A stretch of DNA of 64,000 nt from Sphingorhabdus contaminans (GTDB taxonomy: Bacteria > Pseudomonadota > Alphaproteobacteria > Sphingomonadales > Sphingomonadaceae): positions 558,001-622,000 of the forward strand of contig NZ_VKKU01000002.1 of the NCBI RefSeq assembly GCF_007280415.1. The letters are read 5' to 3'. Shown here one piece after another: positions 33,955 to 43,086 of this stretch (the first letter of the stretch is position 1; each line of letters begins with the position of its first letter). The translations under genes were made by a program, and so were the position numbers. The notes under the pieces were generated by a model, which saw nothing but the letters and a program-made list of their open reading frames with translations, searched no databases and was not told where the DNA came from.

Positions 33955-35715
33955 GTGCCAAAAATGTTGAAGGCTTTCACGCTGGCCGCGCTGCTGTCGT
34001 CGGCAGCGCCCGTCTATGCGGATGCCAATGCCGATCTGAAGGCACTGGTCGACGCCTATTGGGCCGACACGCTGAAGGAGGCGCCGATCTTCGCTAGTTC
34101 GCTGGGTGTCGACACCTATGCCCGTGAGGTCGGCGATTACACTCTAGCCGCGTCGGACCGCAGGGCGGCGAGTGCGGCGGCCTTTCTTGCCAAGCTGAAC
34201 GGGATTCCCCAAGACCAGCTTGACGCCGCCAGCAAGGTCGAGGCGGGCATTTTGGCACGCAGCCTGAACAGCACGATCGAGGGCAACCGCTTTGGCCAGC
34301 GCGCCATCAACTTCACCACTTATTCCAGCTGGCACCAGAATTTCGCTGGCATGGCGAACAACCTGCCTTTCCGCACCAAGGCCGATTACGAAAGCTATAA
34401 TGCGCGGCTGGCGCAATATGCGAAGGTGAATGACGAGAATATCGAGGTCGCCAATGTCGCCATTCGCGGCAAATATACGCAGCCCTGCGAAACGCTGCAG
34501 GGTTTTGAGGCGACGGTCACCGGCCTGATCGCCGCCGACCCGAAAATGGCACGCCACTATGCCCCCTATGCCCGCCCCAAACCCGAAAGCCTGTCCGCGG
34601 CCGAGTTTGATGCGCTGGCGGCAGAGGCAGCAAAAACCATCGAAACGGTCGTCTACCCTGCTTTGCGCAAACAGCTCGATTGGTATGTCAAAAGCTACAA
34701 GCCCGCCTGCGCCAAGGCCCCCGGTGTGTCGGCCCAGCCGGGCGGCGCGGCCTATTACAACTTCCGGATCCGGGAGGAAACGACCACCAATCTGACTGCC
34801 GACCAGATCCACAATATCGGCCTTTCGGAAGTCGCCCGTATTCGGGCCGAGATGGTCGACGTCGCGAAAAAGGCAGGCTTTGACAGCCGCGAAGCCTTTA
34901 TCGAGCATCTGCGCACCGACCCGCAATATTATGCCAAGACACCGGAAGAGCTGATGGAAAAGACGGCGCGGGTCGCCAAGTTCATCGACGGAAAAATGCC
35001 CAGCCTGTTCGGCAATCTGCCGCGCCTGCCCTATGGCCTGCGGGAAATTCCGAAGGAAACGGCAGAAGGGACAACAACCGCCTATTATAATCCGGGGTCA
35101 CCCGAAGTCGGCATTTCGGGCACCTATTATGTCAACACATCCAAGCTGAACCAGCGGCCGTTTTGGGAAATACCCGCGCTCAGCATGCATGAGGCAGTTC
35201 CCGGCCACCATCACCAGATCGCGTTGCAACAAGAATTGCCGTTATCCGAGTTCCGCAAAAACGGCGCCTTCTTCACCGCCTTTGTCGAAGGCTGGGGCCT
35301 TTATTCGGAGCGGCTCGGGCTGGAAATCGGGCTTTATGATACGCCGGCCAAGGATATGGGCCGCCTGTCCTACGAAATGTGGCGCGCCTGCCGCCTTGTT
35401 GTCGATACCGGCATCCATGCCAAGGGGTGGACCAAGCAGCAGGCGATCAATTTCATGACCGATAATAGCGCGCTTTCGGCGGCCAATATAGAGGCTGAGG
35501 TCAACCGCTATATCAGCTGGCCGGGTCAGGCGCTGGCCTATAAGCTGGGCGAACTGAAAATCCGGGAACTGAGGGCCATGGCGACGAAGGAGCTGGGACC
35601 CAAATTCGACCTGTCCGCCTTCCACGATGCCGTGCTGCGCCAGGGGGCGGTGCCGCTTGACGTGCTTGAAAGCCAGATCAGGGACTGGGTCGCCAGCGAA
35701 AAGGCGAAAGGCTAA
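33955..35715 (+). CDS. Exported DUF885-family metallohydrolase
   Basis: About 586 residues. The signal peptide MLKAFTLAALLSSAAPVYA is followed by DANADLKALVDAYWAD. DUF885 proteins are M32-like helical peptidases; the probable zinc motif is MHEAVPGHHHQIAL (His-Glu with the later His), with FVEGWGLYSERLG downstream supplying further ligands and RPFWEIPALSMHE before it. GTG 33955 has GGAGGG four bases upstream and is preferred over ATG 33940, which precedes the binding site; ATG 33964 is also possible. Probably a periplasmic peptidase of unknown substrate. Confidence 0.87.
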   Translation: MPKMLKAFTLAALLSSAAPVYADANADLKALVDAYWADTLKEAPIFASSLGVDTYAREVGDYTLAASDRRAASAAAFLAKLNGIPQDQLDAASKVEAGILARSLNSTIEGNRFGQRAINFTTYSSWHQNFAGMANNLPFRTKADYESYNARLAQYAKVNDENIEVANVAIRGKYTQPCETLQGFEATVTGLIAADPKMARHYAPYARPKPESLSAAEFDALAAEAAKTIETVVYPALRKQLDWYVKSYKPACAKAPGVSAQPGGAAYYNFRIREETTTNLTADQIHNIGLSEVARIRAEMVDVAKKAGFDSREAFIEHLRTDPQYYAKTPEELMEKTARVAKFIDGKMPSLFGNLPRLPYGLREIPKETAEGTTTAYYNPGSPEVGISGTYYVNTSKLNQRPFWEIPALSMHEAVPGHHHQIALQQELPLSEFRKNGAFFTAFVEGWGLYSERLGLEIGLYDTPAKDMGRLSYEMWRACRLVVDTGIHAKGWTKQQAINFMTDNSALSAANIEAEVNRYISWPGQALAYKLGELKIRELRAMATKELGPKFDLSAFHDAVLRQGAVPLDVLESQIRDWVASEKAKG

Positions 35716-35722
35716 GGGTCTC

Positions 35723-36316
35723 TTATTTGGGCTCGGGCAGCGGCTCTGCGTCCGCTGCCTGACGCTCGGCGGCTTCCTTTGCGTCCAGCTCGGCCTGCAG
35801 GCGCGCTTCGCGTTCGGCGCGGCCCTTTTCAAATTCCTTCACCCGCTCTTCCACGGCGGCGGCTTCGGCATCGATGCCCGCCATGCGCTTGGCGCGTTCG
35901 GCGGCGATCAGGCGGCCAAAGGTGATGCCGGGATCCTGCGCCTTTTCGGCATAGGCCCGGTCAATTTCTTTCAGGCCGCAGCCTGTGAAACCGCCTGCTC
36001 CCGATGGCGAGCAGCTCATCGTGCCGCTGGCACCCACATATTCATAGGCCTTGATACGTTCCGACATCGCCTGGTTGCGGGGGTCATTGGGGTCACCGCG
36101 CAAGTTGGACGGGATGCGATACCGGTCGGCCTCATCCATGCGGGCGCAGACCACGATTTCGTCGCCGGTGCTTTCGGGGCATTTATCATCGCCATAAACG
36201 ATCAGCTGGTTGATCTTTTCGTCACCGGGCTGGCTGGCTCCGCTGTCTTGCGCATAGGATGCGGACGCCGCCAGCAACGCTGTTGTCGTCAGGACCAGTT
36301 TGGCAAATCGTGTCAC
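35723..36316 (-). CDS. Exported hypothetical protein with charged coiled-coil tail
   Basis: About 197 residues. The signal peptide (GTG start, TRFAKLVLTTTALLAASASYA) is followed by QDSGASQP. The middle has cysteine-containing segments DDKCPESTGDEIVVCARMDE and GTMSCSPSGAGGFTGCGLKE, perhaps two disulphides. The C-terminal 60 residues are an Ala/Glu/Arg helix (coiled coil) ending in PLPEPK. The pattern D-E-I-V-V-C-A is common in sphingomonad secreted proteins of unknown function. GTG 36316 has GGAG eight bases upstream; the ATG at 36415 lies inside coq7 and is rejected. Confidence 0.72.
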   Translation of the reverse strand: MTRFAKLVLTTTALLAASASYAQDSGASQPGDEKINQLIVYGDDKCPESTGDEIVVCARMDEADRYRIPSNLRGDPNDPRNQAMSERIKAYEYVGASGTMSCSPSGAGGFTGCGLKEIDRAYAEKAQDPGITFGRLIAAERAKRMAGIDAEAAAVEERVKEFEKGRAEREARLQAELDAKEAAERQAADAEPLPEPK

Positions 36317-36378
36317 GATGCATTCTCCGTTAAATCTTGCTTCGCCTTGGGACCTCAACACTGAACCGACGATGAAGT

Positions 36379-36936
36379 TCATATCCTTTTGGAAACGGCA
36401 ATCGCGGTCCGGCATCCAAGGCGGATAATCGCGCTCATCAGGGGATAGGCAGGCGCGCGCTCCGCACCTTCGGCAAGGGCGGTAGCCTTGTGCTCCAGTT
36501 CTTCGGCCTGAAATTCGGCAACCCTAGCGGACAGTTCGGGGTCGCTATCGCCCAATTCTTCGAGCTGTTCGGCATAGTGCCGGTCAATTTCGGTCTCGAC
36601 CGCAACGGTACAGGCCATGGCCGCCTCGGGTCCGATTGCGGCGGTCACCGCGCCAAGGGCGAATCCGGCCACATCCCAGACAGGATGCAACAAGGTCGGG
36701 CGCACGCCGCGTTCCGCCATCATCTTGTCAAAGGCGGACAGGTGCCGCTCTTCCTGTTCGGCCATATGGGCAATGCTGCGCGCGGCCGGCGACCGGTCGC
36801 CCATGACGGCGAGTTGCCCTGCATAGATACGCTTGGCGCCATATTCCCCGGCCTGGTTGACACGAATCATGCTCTTGATCGCGTCGGAACGCTGGGCTGC
36901 GGTTTTCAGGATGTTTTGCTGCGCCATATTGTCCAC
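36379..36936 (-). CDS. coq7: Demethoxyubiquinone hydroxylase (Coq7 family)
   Basis: A 185-residue di-iron carboxylate enzyme of ubiquinone synthesis, hydroxylating demethoxyubiquinone at C6. Two four-helix repeats carry the ligands: RVNQAGEYGAKRIYAGQ and MAEQEERHLSAFDKM in the first half, TVAVETEIDRHYAEQLEEL and FQAEELEHKATA in the second, giving E...ExxH / E...ExxH. The start is GTG 36936 or ATG 36927; either overlaps the 3' end of dsbB. It belongs to the leftward run dsbB-coq7. Confidence 0.94.
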   Translation of the reverse strand: MDNMAQQNILKTAAQRSDAIKSMIRVNQAGEYGAKRIYAGQLAVMGDRSPAARSIAHMAEQEERHLSAFDKMMAERGVRPTLLHPVWDVAGFALGAVTAAIGPEAAMACTVAVETEIDRHYAEQLEELGDSDPELSARVAEFQAEELEHKATALAEGAERAPAYPLMSAIIRLGCRTAIAVSKRI

Positions 36937-37385
36937 AAGATGGCGATTGCGCCGCCTGTCGACAAGAGGAAATTATACCCCGCCAGCGAAATGCCGAATA
37001 AAGTCCAGGGCGCGGTATCGCAGCGGACGAGCGGGGCGTTCATGATGGACTTGAGCAGTTCGTCGCCGGTCCCCGAAATCGTCGCGGTGCAGGATGTCAG
37101 GCCTTCCCACCATCCATATTCGACACCGGCATGAAAGCCGCCGATCAGGCCGCTCGTTAAAATGCCCAGCGCCGCCAGTGCGACCAGTGCCTTGCGGTAA
37201 GCGGGATTGCCCACGAAAAAGGCGATGGTCGCAAGGGCAACCGCCTCGAAATGGGGATAGCGTTGCCACCAGCACATCTCGCACGGCGGCAGCCCGCCAA
37301 TATATTGCGAGCCATAGGCCCCCGCCAGCAATCCGGCAGGCAGCAGAAAGGCCAGCCAATGCGCAAAACCGATTTTTTGGTTCAT
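36906..37385 (-). CDS. Disulfide bond formation protein DsbB family
   Basis: A 159-residue inner-membrane protein with four transmembrane helices. The first cysteine pair is in LPPCEMCWWQRYPH (CxxC, residues about 35-38) and the second is formed by Cys in GLTSCTAT and Cys in LVRCDTAP in the second periplasmic loop, as in DsbB. It reoxidises DsbA with ubiquinone as acceptor; coq7, a ubiquinone biosynthesis gene, overlaps its end. Its start lies three bases after the ctpA stop, implying co-transcription. Confidence 0.9.
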   Translation of the reverse strand: MNQKIGFAHWLAFLLPAGLLAGAYGSQYIGGLPPCEMCWWQRYPHFEAVALATIAFFVGNPAYRKALVALAALGILTSGLIGGFHAGVEYGWWEGLTSCTATISGTGDELLKSIMNAPLVRCDTAPWTLFGISLAGYNFLLSTGGAIAILWTIWRSKTS

Positions 37386-37388
37386 CGC

Positions 37389-38765
37389 TTAATTCTGTGC
37401 CTTACCCTTTACCGGCTTTTCGGCCAGCTTCATGGTTCTGGTGCCCAAACGGTTGAGCGTTTCCATGGCGTAATGAAGCTGGAAGTCGGTAATGCCCTTG
37501 GCCTTCAACTGCTCGGCCGTCAGGGCAAAGCGGGGATCGTCGGCGATATCTTCTTCCAGTTCCTTCGCATTATCCTGCATCTCGTTGATCAGGTGGCGGC
37601 GAAGGTCGGATTCGCGGATGGCAACGCGCTTTTTATAGTCCGGATCGGAAAGCTGTGGCACCTGGATGTCCGGCTTGATGCCGCCTTCCTGCACCGAGCG
37701 GCCCGAGGGCAGATGGTAGCGCGCGACGGTCAGGCGCAGGCCGGTATCCCGCGTCAACGGCAGAACATTCTGCACCGACCCCTTGCCAAAGCTGCGCTCG
37801 CCCATGACGAGACCGCGGTGATGGTCCTGCAGGGCGCCGGCGACAATTTCCGATGCCGAAGCAGATCCTGCGTCCACCAGCACGATGATCGGCGCGCCGC
37901 CGGTCACATCGCCGGGAACAGCCCGTTCGGCCCACCAGCGTTCGATGTCCCGCTTGTCACGGCCGCGTTCCGATACGATCTCTCCGCTGGACAGGAAGGC
38001 GTCCGACACCGCGACCGCCTCGTCCAATATGCCACCGGGGTTGGACCGCAGGTCGATGATATAACCCAGCGGCTTGCCACCGAGCGATTTCTTGATGCTC
38101 GATACCGCGGCAACCACATCTGCGCCGGTCTCTTCGGAAAAGCCGGTAATGGTGATCAGCCCGATACGGTCCTTGACCTCCCAACGGACGGGCTTGAGGT
38201 CGATGATGGCGCGGGTGATAGTGACATCAAAGGGCGCATCGCGACCGGGCCGCACAATGGTCAGCTTGATCGAAGTCCCCGGCTCGCCGCGCATCGCCTC
38301 GACCGCTTCGTCCAGCGTGCCGCCGAAAATCAGTTTCCCGTCAAGATGGGTGATATAGTCGCCCGCCTTGATCCCTGCCTTATCGGCAGGGGTGTCCTTG
38401 GTCGGGGCGATGACCTTGACCGCTTCATCCTCAAGCGTCACCGACAGGCCGAGGCCGCCATATTCGCCATCAATCTGAGTCTGCAGGCTGCTGAAGTCCG
38501 ACTTGTTCAAAAAGCCGCTGTGCGGATCAAGGCTGGCCAGCATGCCCTGGATGGCACCTTCCATAAGCTGCTTGTCATCAACCTTGTCGACATAGCTGGA
38601 TTTGACTTTCTTGTAGACGGCAAGAAACTGTTCCAGCTCGCGGATCTGGTCGGCCTGCATCTGTGCAGCGGTTTTCTGCTGCGCACTTTGCGCCAGCAAT
38701 ACGGTCGCCGGTACGCTAATGGCGAGAGCCAGAGCCAGGGTGGAAGGAAGCAGACGCTTTTTCAT
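37389..38765 (-). CDS. ctpA: C-terminal processing peptidase (S41 family, CtpA-like)
   Basis: A 458-residue periplasmic serine protease. An N-terminal signal segment (MKKRLLPSTLALALAISVPATVL) is followed by a helical region, a PDZ domain at about 90-165 (GLGLSVTLEDEAVKVIAPTK; GIKAGDYITHLDG) and the S41 catalytic core with DLRSNPGGILDEAV, the nucleophile Ser in GSASASEIVAGAL and the general base Lys in GERSFGKGSVQ. The C terminus has Pro/Lys-rich ends. It follows the EnvC-like gene, the usual alphaproteobacterial arrangement; both act on cell-envelope remodelling. Confidence 0.93.
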   Translation of the reverse strand: MKKRLLPSTLALALAISVPATVLLAQSAQQKTAAQMQADQIRELEQFLAVYKKVKSSYVDKVDDKQLMEGAIQGMLASLDPHSGFLNKSDFSSLQTQIDGEYGGLGLSVTLEDEAVKVIAPTKDTPADKAGIKAGDYITHLDGKLIFGGTLDEAVEAMRGEPGTSIKLTIVRPGRDAPFDVTITRAIIDLKPVRWEVKDRIGLITITGFSEETGADVVAAVSSIKKSLGGKPLGYIIDLRSNPGGILDEAVAVSDAFLSSGEIVSERGRDKRDIERWWAERAVPGDVTGGAPIIVLVDAGSASASEIVAGALQDHHRGLVMGERSFGKGSVQNVLPLTRDTGLRLTVARYHLPSGRSVQEGGIKPDIQVPQLSDPDYKKRVAIRESDLRRHLINEMQDNAKELEEDIADDPRFALTAEQLKAKGITDFQLHYAMETLNRLGTRTMKLAEKPVKGKAQN

Positions 38766-38878
38766 AGGATAATCCAGTCCTTTAATCAGGACACCTTCTA
38801 TAGTGCGCCTGAACCAATGGTGAAAGCGCGTTTACCACGAACGTCAAAACTTAAGCCATGAACGTATAGGAACGCGTG

Positions 38879-40045
38879 TCAGCGCAGCAGCGCGGCAATA
38901 TCCATAACGCGGCCGTTCTTGCGCAGTTCCACGCCAATCTCGCTGGTTTCACGGCCGGCCTCACCCAGCGGGCTGCCCTGCCGGACCAAATCGCCCCGCG
39001 CCACACGGACGTTCCCCAAATGGGTGATGAGGCTGTTCCAGCCCTTGCCATGTTCCAGGATGACGATCTGCCCATAGCTGCGGTAGCGTCCGGCAAAGGA
39101 TACCTTGCCCGCCGCCGGGGCCACAACCCGCGCCCCGGGGGCGGCCGAAAGGCGGACGCCGCGTTCCCGGTATCCGGTCGCGTTGAGTTCATTGAAACCG
39201 GAAACAAGCTTGCCCTGCACTGGCAGGATATAGGCCCCTGCCTTCGCCTCCACCTGCCGGTCATCGGCAAGGCGCAGCGCCGGCCCCGACAGTGCGGCCA
39301 GTTCGGCGGCGGTCACGCTGCCCAACCGTTCGGTGTCGATACGCCCGACAATGTCGCGCGCCCGTTCGCCCTGCGCAATCGCCCGTTCAAATTCGATGGC
39401 GGCATTGGCGGCAAAATCATCCGCCTTGCCCCGCGTACTCCCCTCCAGCCGGGCCAGCGCCGCCCGGCGATTCGTCAGGCGGCTGCGCGCATCGCCCAGG
39501 GTTTGCAAGGCGAGCAATTCCTGCGCGCGCAATTCATTCTGGCTGGCGATTTGCTGGCGCAAGGCATTGGTGCGCGCGACAATCTGGGGCTGCACGGTCG
39601 CCATGACCGCACGCACATGGATATAATCTTCGCGGTGCCCGGGCTGCGCCATCATCAGGGCCGTCGGGCGTCCGGTCATCTGCTGCAACGCGGCGTTGAG
39701 GCGCAGGATCGGTTCGCTTTGCTGGCCCAATAATTTCTGCTGCGCCCGTTGCCGACGACTGATGATCGCAATCCGCGCATTGGCGGCCTCGATCTGCGCC
39801 TCGGCGGCGGCAATCTCGGCAGACAGCACGGCGCGCTGGGCGACGATCCGGTCGGCGGCGCTGGCGGCATTGCTGGCCTCTTGCCGCAGCATCTCGCTAC
39901 GGCGCTCCGCCCGCACAGCCTTGAGCTTGGCATCGCGCAGCGCCTGTTCCTGCCCGTCCTGTGCCGACCCATTCTGCGCCATCAGCGCGGCGGCAAAACC
40001 GACAGGGGCGAGTGCCAGCAGCGACAGGGTCAGGGCAAAACGCAT
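38879..40045 (-). CDS. EnvC-like murein hydrolase activator (coiled coil plus LytM/M23 domain)
   Basis: About 388 residues. A signal peptide (MRFALTLSLLALAPVGFAAALMA) is followed by a long coiled coil (about 25-230, rich in Arg, Ala, Gln) and a C-terminal LytM domain (about 285-385). The catalytic site is degenerate: the expected H-x-x-x-D is missing near GVRLSAAPGARVVAP and the H-x-H becomes IGVELRKNG; only His in ITHLGNV remains. It is thus an activator of amidases, as EnvC, rather than a hydrolase. ATG 40045 follows GAGGGG; the longer open frame to 40114 overlaps rlmH. Confidence 0.85.
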   Translation of the reverse strand: MRFALTLSLLALAPVGFAAALMAQNGSAQDGQEQALRDAKLKAVRAERRSEMLRQEASNAASAADRIVAQRAVLSAEIAAAEAQIEAANARIAIISRRQRAQQKLLGQQSEPILRLNAALQQMTGRPTALMMAQPGHREDYIHVRAVMATVQPQIVARTNALRQQIASQNELRAQELLALQTLGDARSRLTNRRAALARLEGSTRGKADDFAANAAIEFERAIAQGERARDIVGRIDTERLGSVTAAELAALSGPALRLADDRQVEAKAGAYILPVQGKLVSGFNELNATGYRERGVRLSAAPGARVVAPAAGKVSFAGRYRSYGQIVILEHGKGWNSLITHLGNVRVARGDLVRQGSPLGEAGRETSEIGVELRKNGRVMDIAALLR

Positions 40046-40049
40046 GCGC

Positions 40050-40478
40050 CTACCCCTCGCGATGATAGGGATGGTTGGCAAGTATGGCGGTTGCCCGGAA
40101 CAATTGTTCGGCAAGCATCGCGCGCGCCATCAAATGCGGCCATGTCGCCTTGCCAAAGGCAATCAGCCTGTCTGCGGTCCCGCGTTCGGCGTCGCTGAAT
40201 CCGTCCGCTGCGCCAATCAGGAAGCGCGTTTCGCGGACCCCTTCGTCCTGCCATTTTCCCAGAAGGCGCGCGAATTCCATCGAACCCATCTGTTCGCCTT
40301 TTTCATCGAGAAGGATTGTTTTGGCAGGTGCATCGCCTGCGGGAACTTCGCCGCCACGATCGGGCAGCTCGCTATGTTTTACAGGCCAGCTGATTCGCTT
40401 GAGATATCGCTCAACCAGCTCGGCTTCCGGCGATCGGCCGATCTTCCCGCGCGCAATGATGTGCAAACGCATGGCCAT
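40050..40478 (-). CDS. rlmH: 23S rRNA (pseudouridine1915-N3)-methyltransferase RlmH
   Basis: A 142-residue SPOUT methyltransferase of standard length. Visible family motifs are LHIIARGKIGRSPEAELVERY near the N terminus, LLDEKGEQMGSMEFA, TRFLIGAADGFSD (the knot-forming SAM site) and the C-terminal LAEQLFRATAILANHPYHR. It methylates pseudouridine 1915 in helix 69 of 23S rRNA. Position between rsfS and the EnvC-like gene follows the conserved gene order. Confidence 0.96.
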   Translation of the reverse strand: MAMRLHIIARGKIGRSPEAELVERYLKRISWPVKHSELPDRGGEVPAGDAPAKTILLDEKGEQMGSMEFARLLGKWQDEGVRETRFLIGAADGFSDAERGTADRLIAFGKATWPHLMARAMLAEQLFRATAILANHPYHREG

Positions 40479-40496
40479 GACCGGCGGGAATGGAAA

Positions 40497-40892
40497 TCAG
40501 GCCGACGCGGTTTCAGGCGCGTCGCCGAAAGCCCACATACGTTCCAGATTGTAGAAGCTGCGCACTTCGGGCCGGAACAGATGCACAATCACATCCTCGG
40601 CATCGATCAGCACCCAGTCCGCCGAAGGCAGGCCTTCGATCCGGGCATGACGGCCGGCCTGCTTGATCCGCTCGGACAGCTTCTGCGCCATCGATGCGAC
40701 CTGCCGGGACGAACGGCCGGAGGCGACGACCATATGGTCGGCGATGTTGCTTTTTCCTTCGAGGGGGATCGTAACAACGTCCTGCGCCTGATCATCGTCG
40801 AGCGACTTCAGGATGAGTTCATGGAGCTTTTCAGGGCTCAGTACGGGTCCCTTGGCCTTGGCGGCGGTGGGGACGGAAGCGGAATCTATCAA
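40497..40892 (-). CDS. rsfS: Ribosome silencing factor RsfS
   Basis: A 131-residue protein of the RsfS/Iojap family. Core motifs are ELILKSLDDDQAQDVVTIPL, ADHMVVASGRSSRQVASMA and DWVLIDAEDVIVHLFRPEVRSFYNLERMW (quoted in part; the last is the diagnostic C-terminal motif). It binds ribosomal protein L14 and prevents subunit joining when nutrients are scarce. The start is TTG 40892 with GGAG five bases upstream. It sits between nadD and rlmH, its common neighbours. Confidence 0.95.
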   Translation of the reverse strand: MIDSASVPTAAKAKGPVLSPEKLHELILKSLDDDQAQDVVTIPLEGKSNIADHMVVASGRSSRQVASMAQKLSERIKQAGRHARIEGLPSADWVLIDAEDVIVHLFRPEVRSFYNLERMWAFGDAPETASA

Positions 40893-40901
40893 GTGTGCTC
40901 C

Positions 40902-41564
40902 TTACAGAACAATTTTATGGGTGACGCCATCGCGTGCGCCAGTTCCTGAAAATCGCTGATACCAATGAGGGTCGGCGCGGCGAATTGCGGTTGCCGAACG
41001 AGGATCTGGACGAAAGCGCAAAAAGACAAGCGCTGGCGTACTCCATCTTGTCCAGTGATGACGCTGGTCCGGACGCCGGACAAACCGCCTGAACCAGGCC
41101 ATTGCGGGACCCGCAACAGCCTTTGCATCATAGCCGGGTCTTGCGATAACTGCAATCGGCATCAATCGCGCAATGTCTCTCCACTGCCGCCAGTGATGAA
41201 ATTGCAACAGATTGTCCGCCCCCATGATCCAGATAAACCGCACTTTGGGGTATCGGGCGACGATCTTGCGCAGCGTATCGACCGTATAGACCGTACCCAG
41301 TTCGCGCTCGATTGCCGTGACCTTTATCGGGCTGCGCCGCGCCTGCACCTGCGCAGAGCCAAGCCGCGCCGCAAGCGGGGCCATCCCTGCCTTGGGCTTT
41401 AAAGGATTGCCGGGCGAGACCAGCCACCAATATTCGTCCAGATCGAGCGCATCGATGGCAAACAGGCTGATATCCCGATGCCCGCCATGCGCGGGATTGA
41501 ACGAACCACCCATCAGGCCGATGGTTTTCAAGGCCGGATATGCCCCTGGCCGTGCACGAGCCAT
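40902..41564 (-). CDS. nadD: Nicotinate-nucleotide adenylyltransferase NadD
   Basis: A 220-residue nucleotidyltransferase. The N-terminal signature IGLMGGSFNPAHGGHRDIS contains the G-x-F-x-P-x-H-x-G-H motif that binds ATP. WWLVSPGNPLKP and IWIMGADNLLQFHHWRQWRDI are NadD-specific, the latter contacting the nicotinate ring; the usual C-terminal I-S-S/A-T-x-I-R motif appears as RSATAIRR. It makes deamido-NAD from nicotinate mononucleotide and ATP. Its start lies within the 3' end of proA (37-base overlap); a TTG 33 bases further in would reduce the overlap. Confidence 0.93.
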   Translation of the reverse strand: MARARPGAYPALKTIGLMGGSFNPAHGGHRDISLFAIDALDLDEYWWLVSPGNPLKPKAGMAPLAARLGSAQVQARRSPIKVTAIERELGTVYTVDTLRKIVARYPKVRFIWIMGADNLLQFHHWRQWRDIARLMPIAVIARPGYDAKAVAGPAMAWFRRFVRRPDQRHHWTRWSTPALVFLRFRPDPRSATAIRRADPHWYQRFSGTGARDGVTHKIVL

Positions 41565-42811
41565 TTATAGGTGGTCAAACCTTCCAGAGCGACGGGTCCG
41601 CGGGCGTGCAGACGGCCGGTCGCAATGCCGATTTCCGCGCCCAGACCGAATTCGCCGCCATCGGCAAACTGGGTTGAGGCATTGTGCACGACGATGGCGC
41701 TGTCCACCTCGGCCAGGAAGCGCGCCGCGATTGCATCATCGCGGGTGATGATCGCATCGGTATGGTGCGAACCGTGGCGGGCGATATGGTCCAGCGCCTC
41801 GTCAAGGCCGCCGACCATGCGTGCGGAAATGACCGAATCAAGATATTCGGTGTCCCAATCCTCATCCTGCGCGGACACGGTCCGGGGGTCGAGTTCCATC
41901 AGCGCATCATCTGCCCGGACTTCGCAGCCTGTGTCCAATAACGCCGCGATCAGATCGGCAGGTGCCGGATAATCCTGATCGATCAGCAACGTCTCGGCTG
42001 CGCCGCAAATGCCGGTGCGCCGCATCTTGGCATTGACGATGATGGCATTGGCCATCGCGGGATCTGCATCCTTGTGCACATAGATATGGTTGATACCGTC
42101 CAAATGCGCGAGCACCGGAACCCGTGCCTCGTCCTGCACCCGCGCGACCAGCGATTTGCCACCACGCGGGATGATCATGTCGATGGCACCCTGTGCGCGC
42201 AGCATTGCGCCGACCGCGGCGCGATCCTGCGTCGGCACCAGTTGGACCGTATCGGCAGGAAGGCCTGCCGCGACGATGCCGGATAGCATGGCCTTATGGA
42301 TGGCCCGGTTGCTGTGCACCGCCTCGCTTCCGCCGCGCAGGATGACGGCATTACCGGCCCGCAAGCCAAGGGCCGCGGCATCGGCGGTTACATTGGGGCG
42401 GCTTTCATAGATAATCCCCAACACACCGATGGGGATACGCACGCGGCGCATGACAAGGCCATTGGGCTGCGTGCGGGTGTCGATCACGTCGCCCACCGGA
42501 TCGTCCAGCACCGCCACCTGATCGATGGCATCGGCGACGGCGGAAAGACGGCCTTCGTCCAGTTTCAGCCGGTCAAGCATCGCAGGCGAAAGGCCCGCCT
42601 TTGCCCCGGCGTCCATATCCAGCGCGTTCGCCGCAATGATGGCTTGGCACTCTTGCCGAAGCGCAGCCGCCGCGGCCTTCAGCGCGGCAGCCTTGGTCGC
42701 ATCGGACGCCAGCGCAAGCACCCTGGCCGCAGCGCGTGCCTTTGCCGTCATCTCGGCGATCAGTTGATCGGGGATTGGCAGCTGGTCCGGAAGGTTGTGC
42801 GCGGCAGTCAT
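41528..42811 (-). CDS. proA: Gamma-glutamyl phosphate reductase ProA
   Basis: A 427-residue aldehyde-dehydrogenase-like enzyme that reduces gamma-glutamyl phosphate to glutamate semialdehyde for proline synthesis. Motifs are VRIPIGVLGIIYESRPNVT (phosphate/NADPH region), GNAVILRGGSEAVHSNRAI, MIIPRGGKSLV and the catalytic cysteine in KMRRTGICGAAETLLID. It ends GLTTYKWLVHGQGHIRP as in other ProA proteins. It is the first gene of the leftward run proA-nadD-rsfS-rlmH. No proB is in the window. Confidence 0.96.
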   Translation of the reverse strand: MTAAHNLPDQLPIPDQLIAEMTAKARAAARVLALASDATKAAALKAAAAALRQECQAIIAANALDMDAGAKAGLSPAMLDRLKLDEGRLSAVADAIDQVAVLDDPVGDVIDTRTQPNGLVMRRVRIPIGVLGIIYESRPNVTADAAALGLRAGNAVILRGGSEAVHSNRAIHKAMLSGIVAAGLPADTVQLVPTQDRAAVGAMLRAQGAIDMIIPRGGKSLVARVQDEARVPVLAHLDGINHIYVHKDADPAMANAIIVNAKMRRTGICGAAETLLIDQDYPAPADLIAALLDTGCEVRADDALMELDPRTVSAQDEDWDTEYLDSVISARMVGGLDEALDHIARHGSHHTDAIITRDDAIAARFLAEVDSAIVVHNASTQFADGGEFGLGAEIGIATGRLHARGPVALEGLTTYKWLVHGQGHIRP

Positions 42812-43086
42812 GGGGAATCCCGTAGAGAATCCGCGGAAAAATAGAAAGCAGCCTTGCCAAAAACGCCATTATCAAAAGGTTGCGAATCGGTCTTCTTGTA
42901 AGTATCTGATATCATTGTTTTATTTTAATTTTCGAATTTTTGCAAACAGTTTCAACCGGTCACAATTGGTCAAATTGGTAACGTTTTCCACAACTCACCG
43001 TGTGACTCGCCCGATTCGTCACGACTCCGCCCCAACCGATTCGCCCGCACCCTTCAGACCTGCTACCGGCGCTGCACAAATAAAAA
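42812..43086. promoter_or_regulatory. Divergent intergenic region between proA and the M23/bactofilin operon
   Basis: 275 bases, AT-rich in the first half, as expected for two divergent promoters. It contains a direct repeat AATTGGT-ca-AATTGGT (around 42963-42979) and an interrupted inverted repeat GTGAC...GTCAC (about 43001-43022). No consensus I can name with confidence. Confidence 0.35.
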
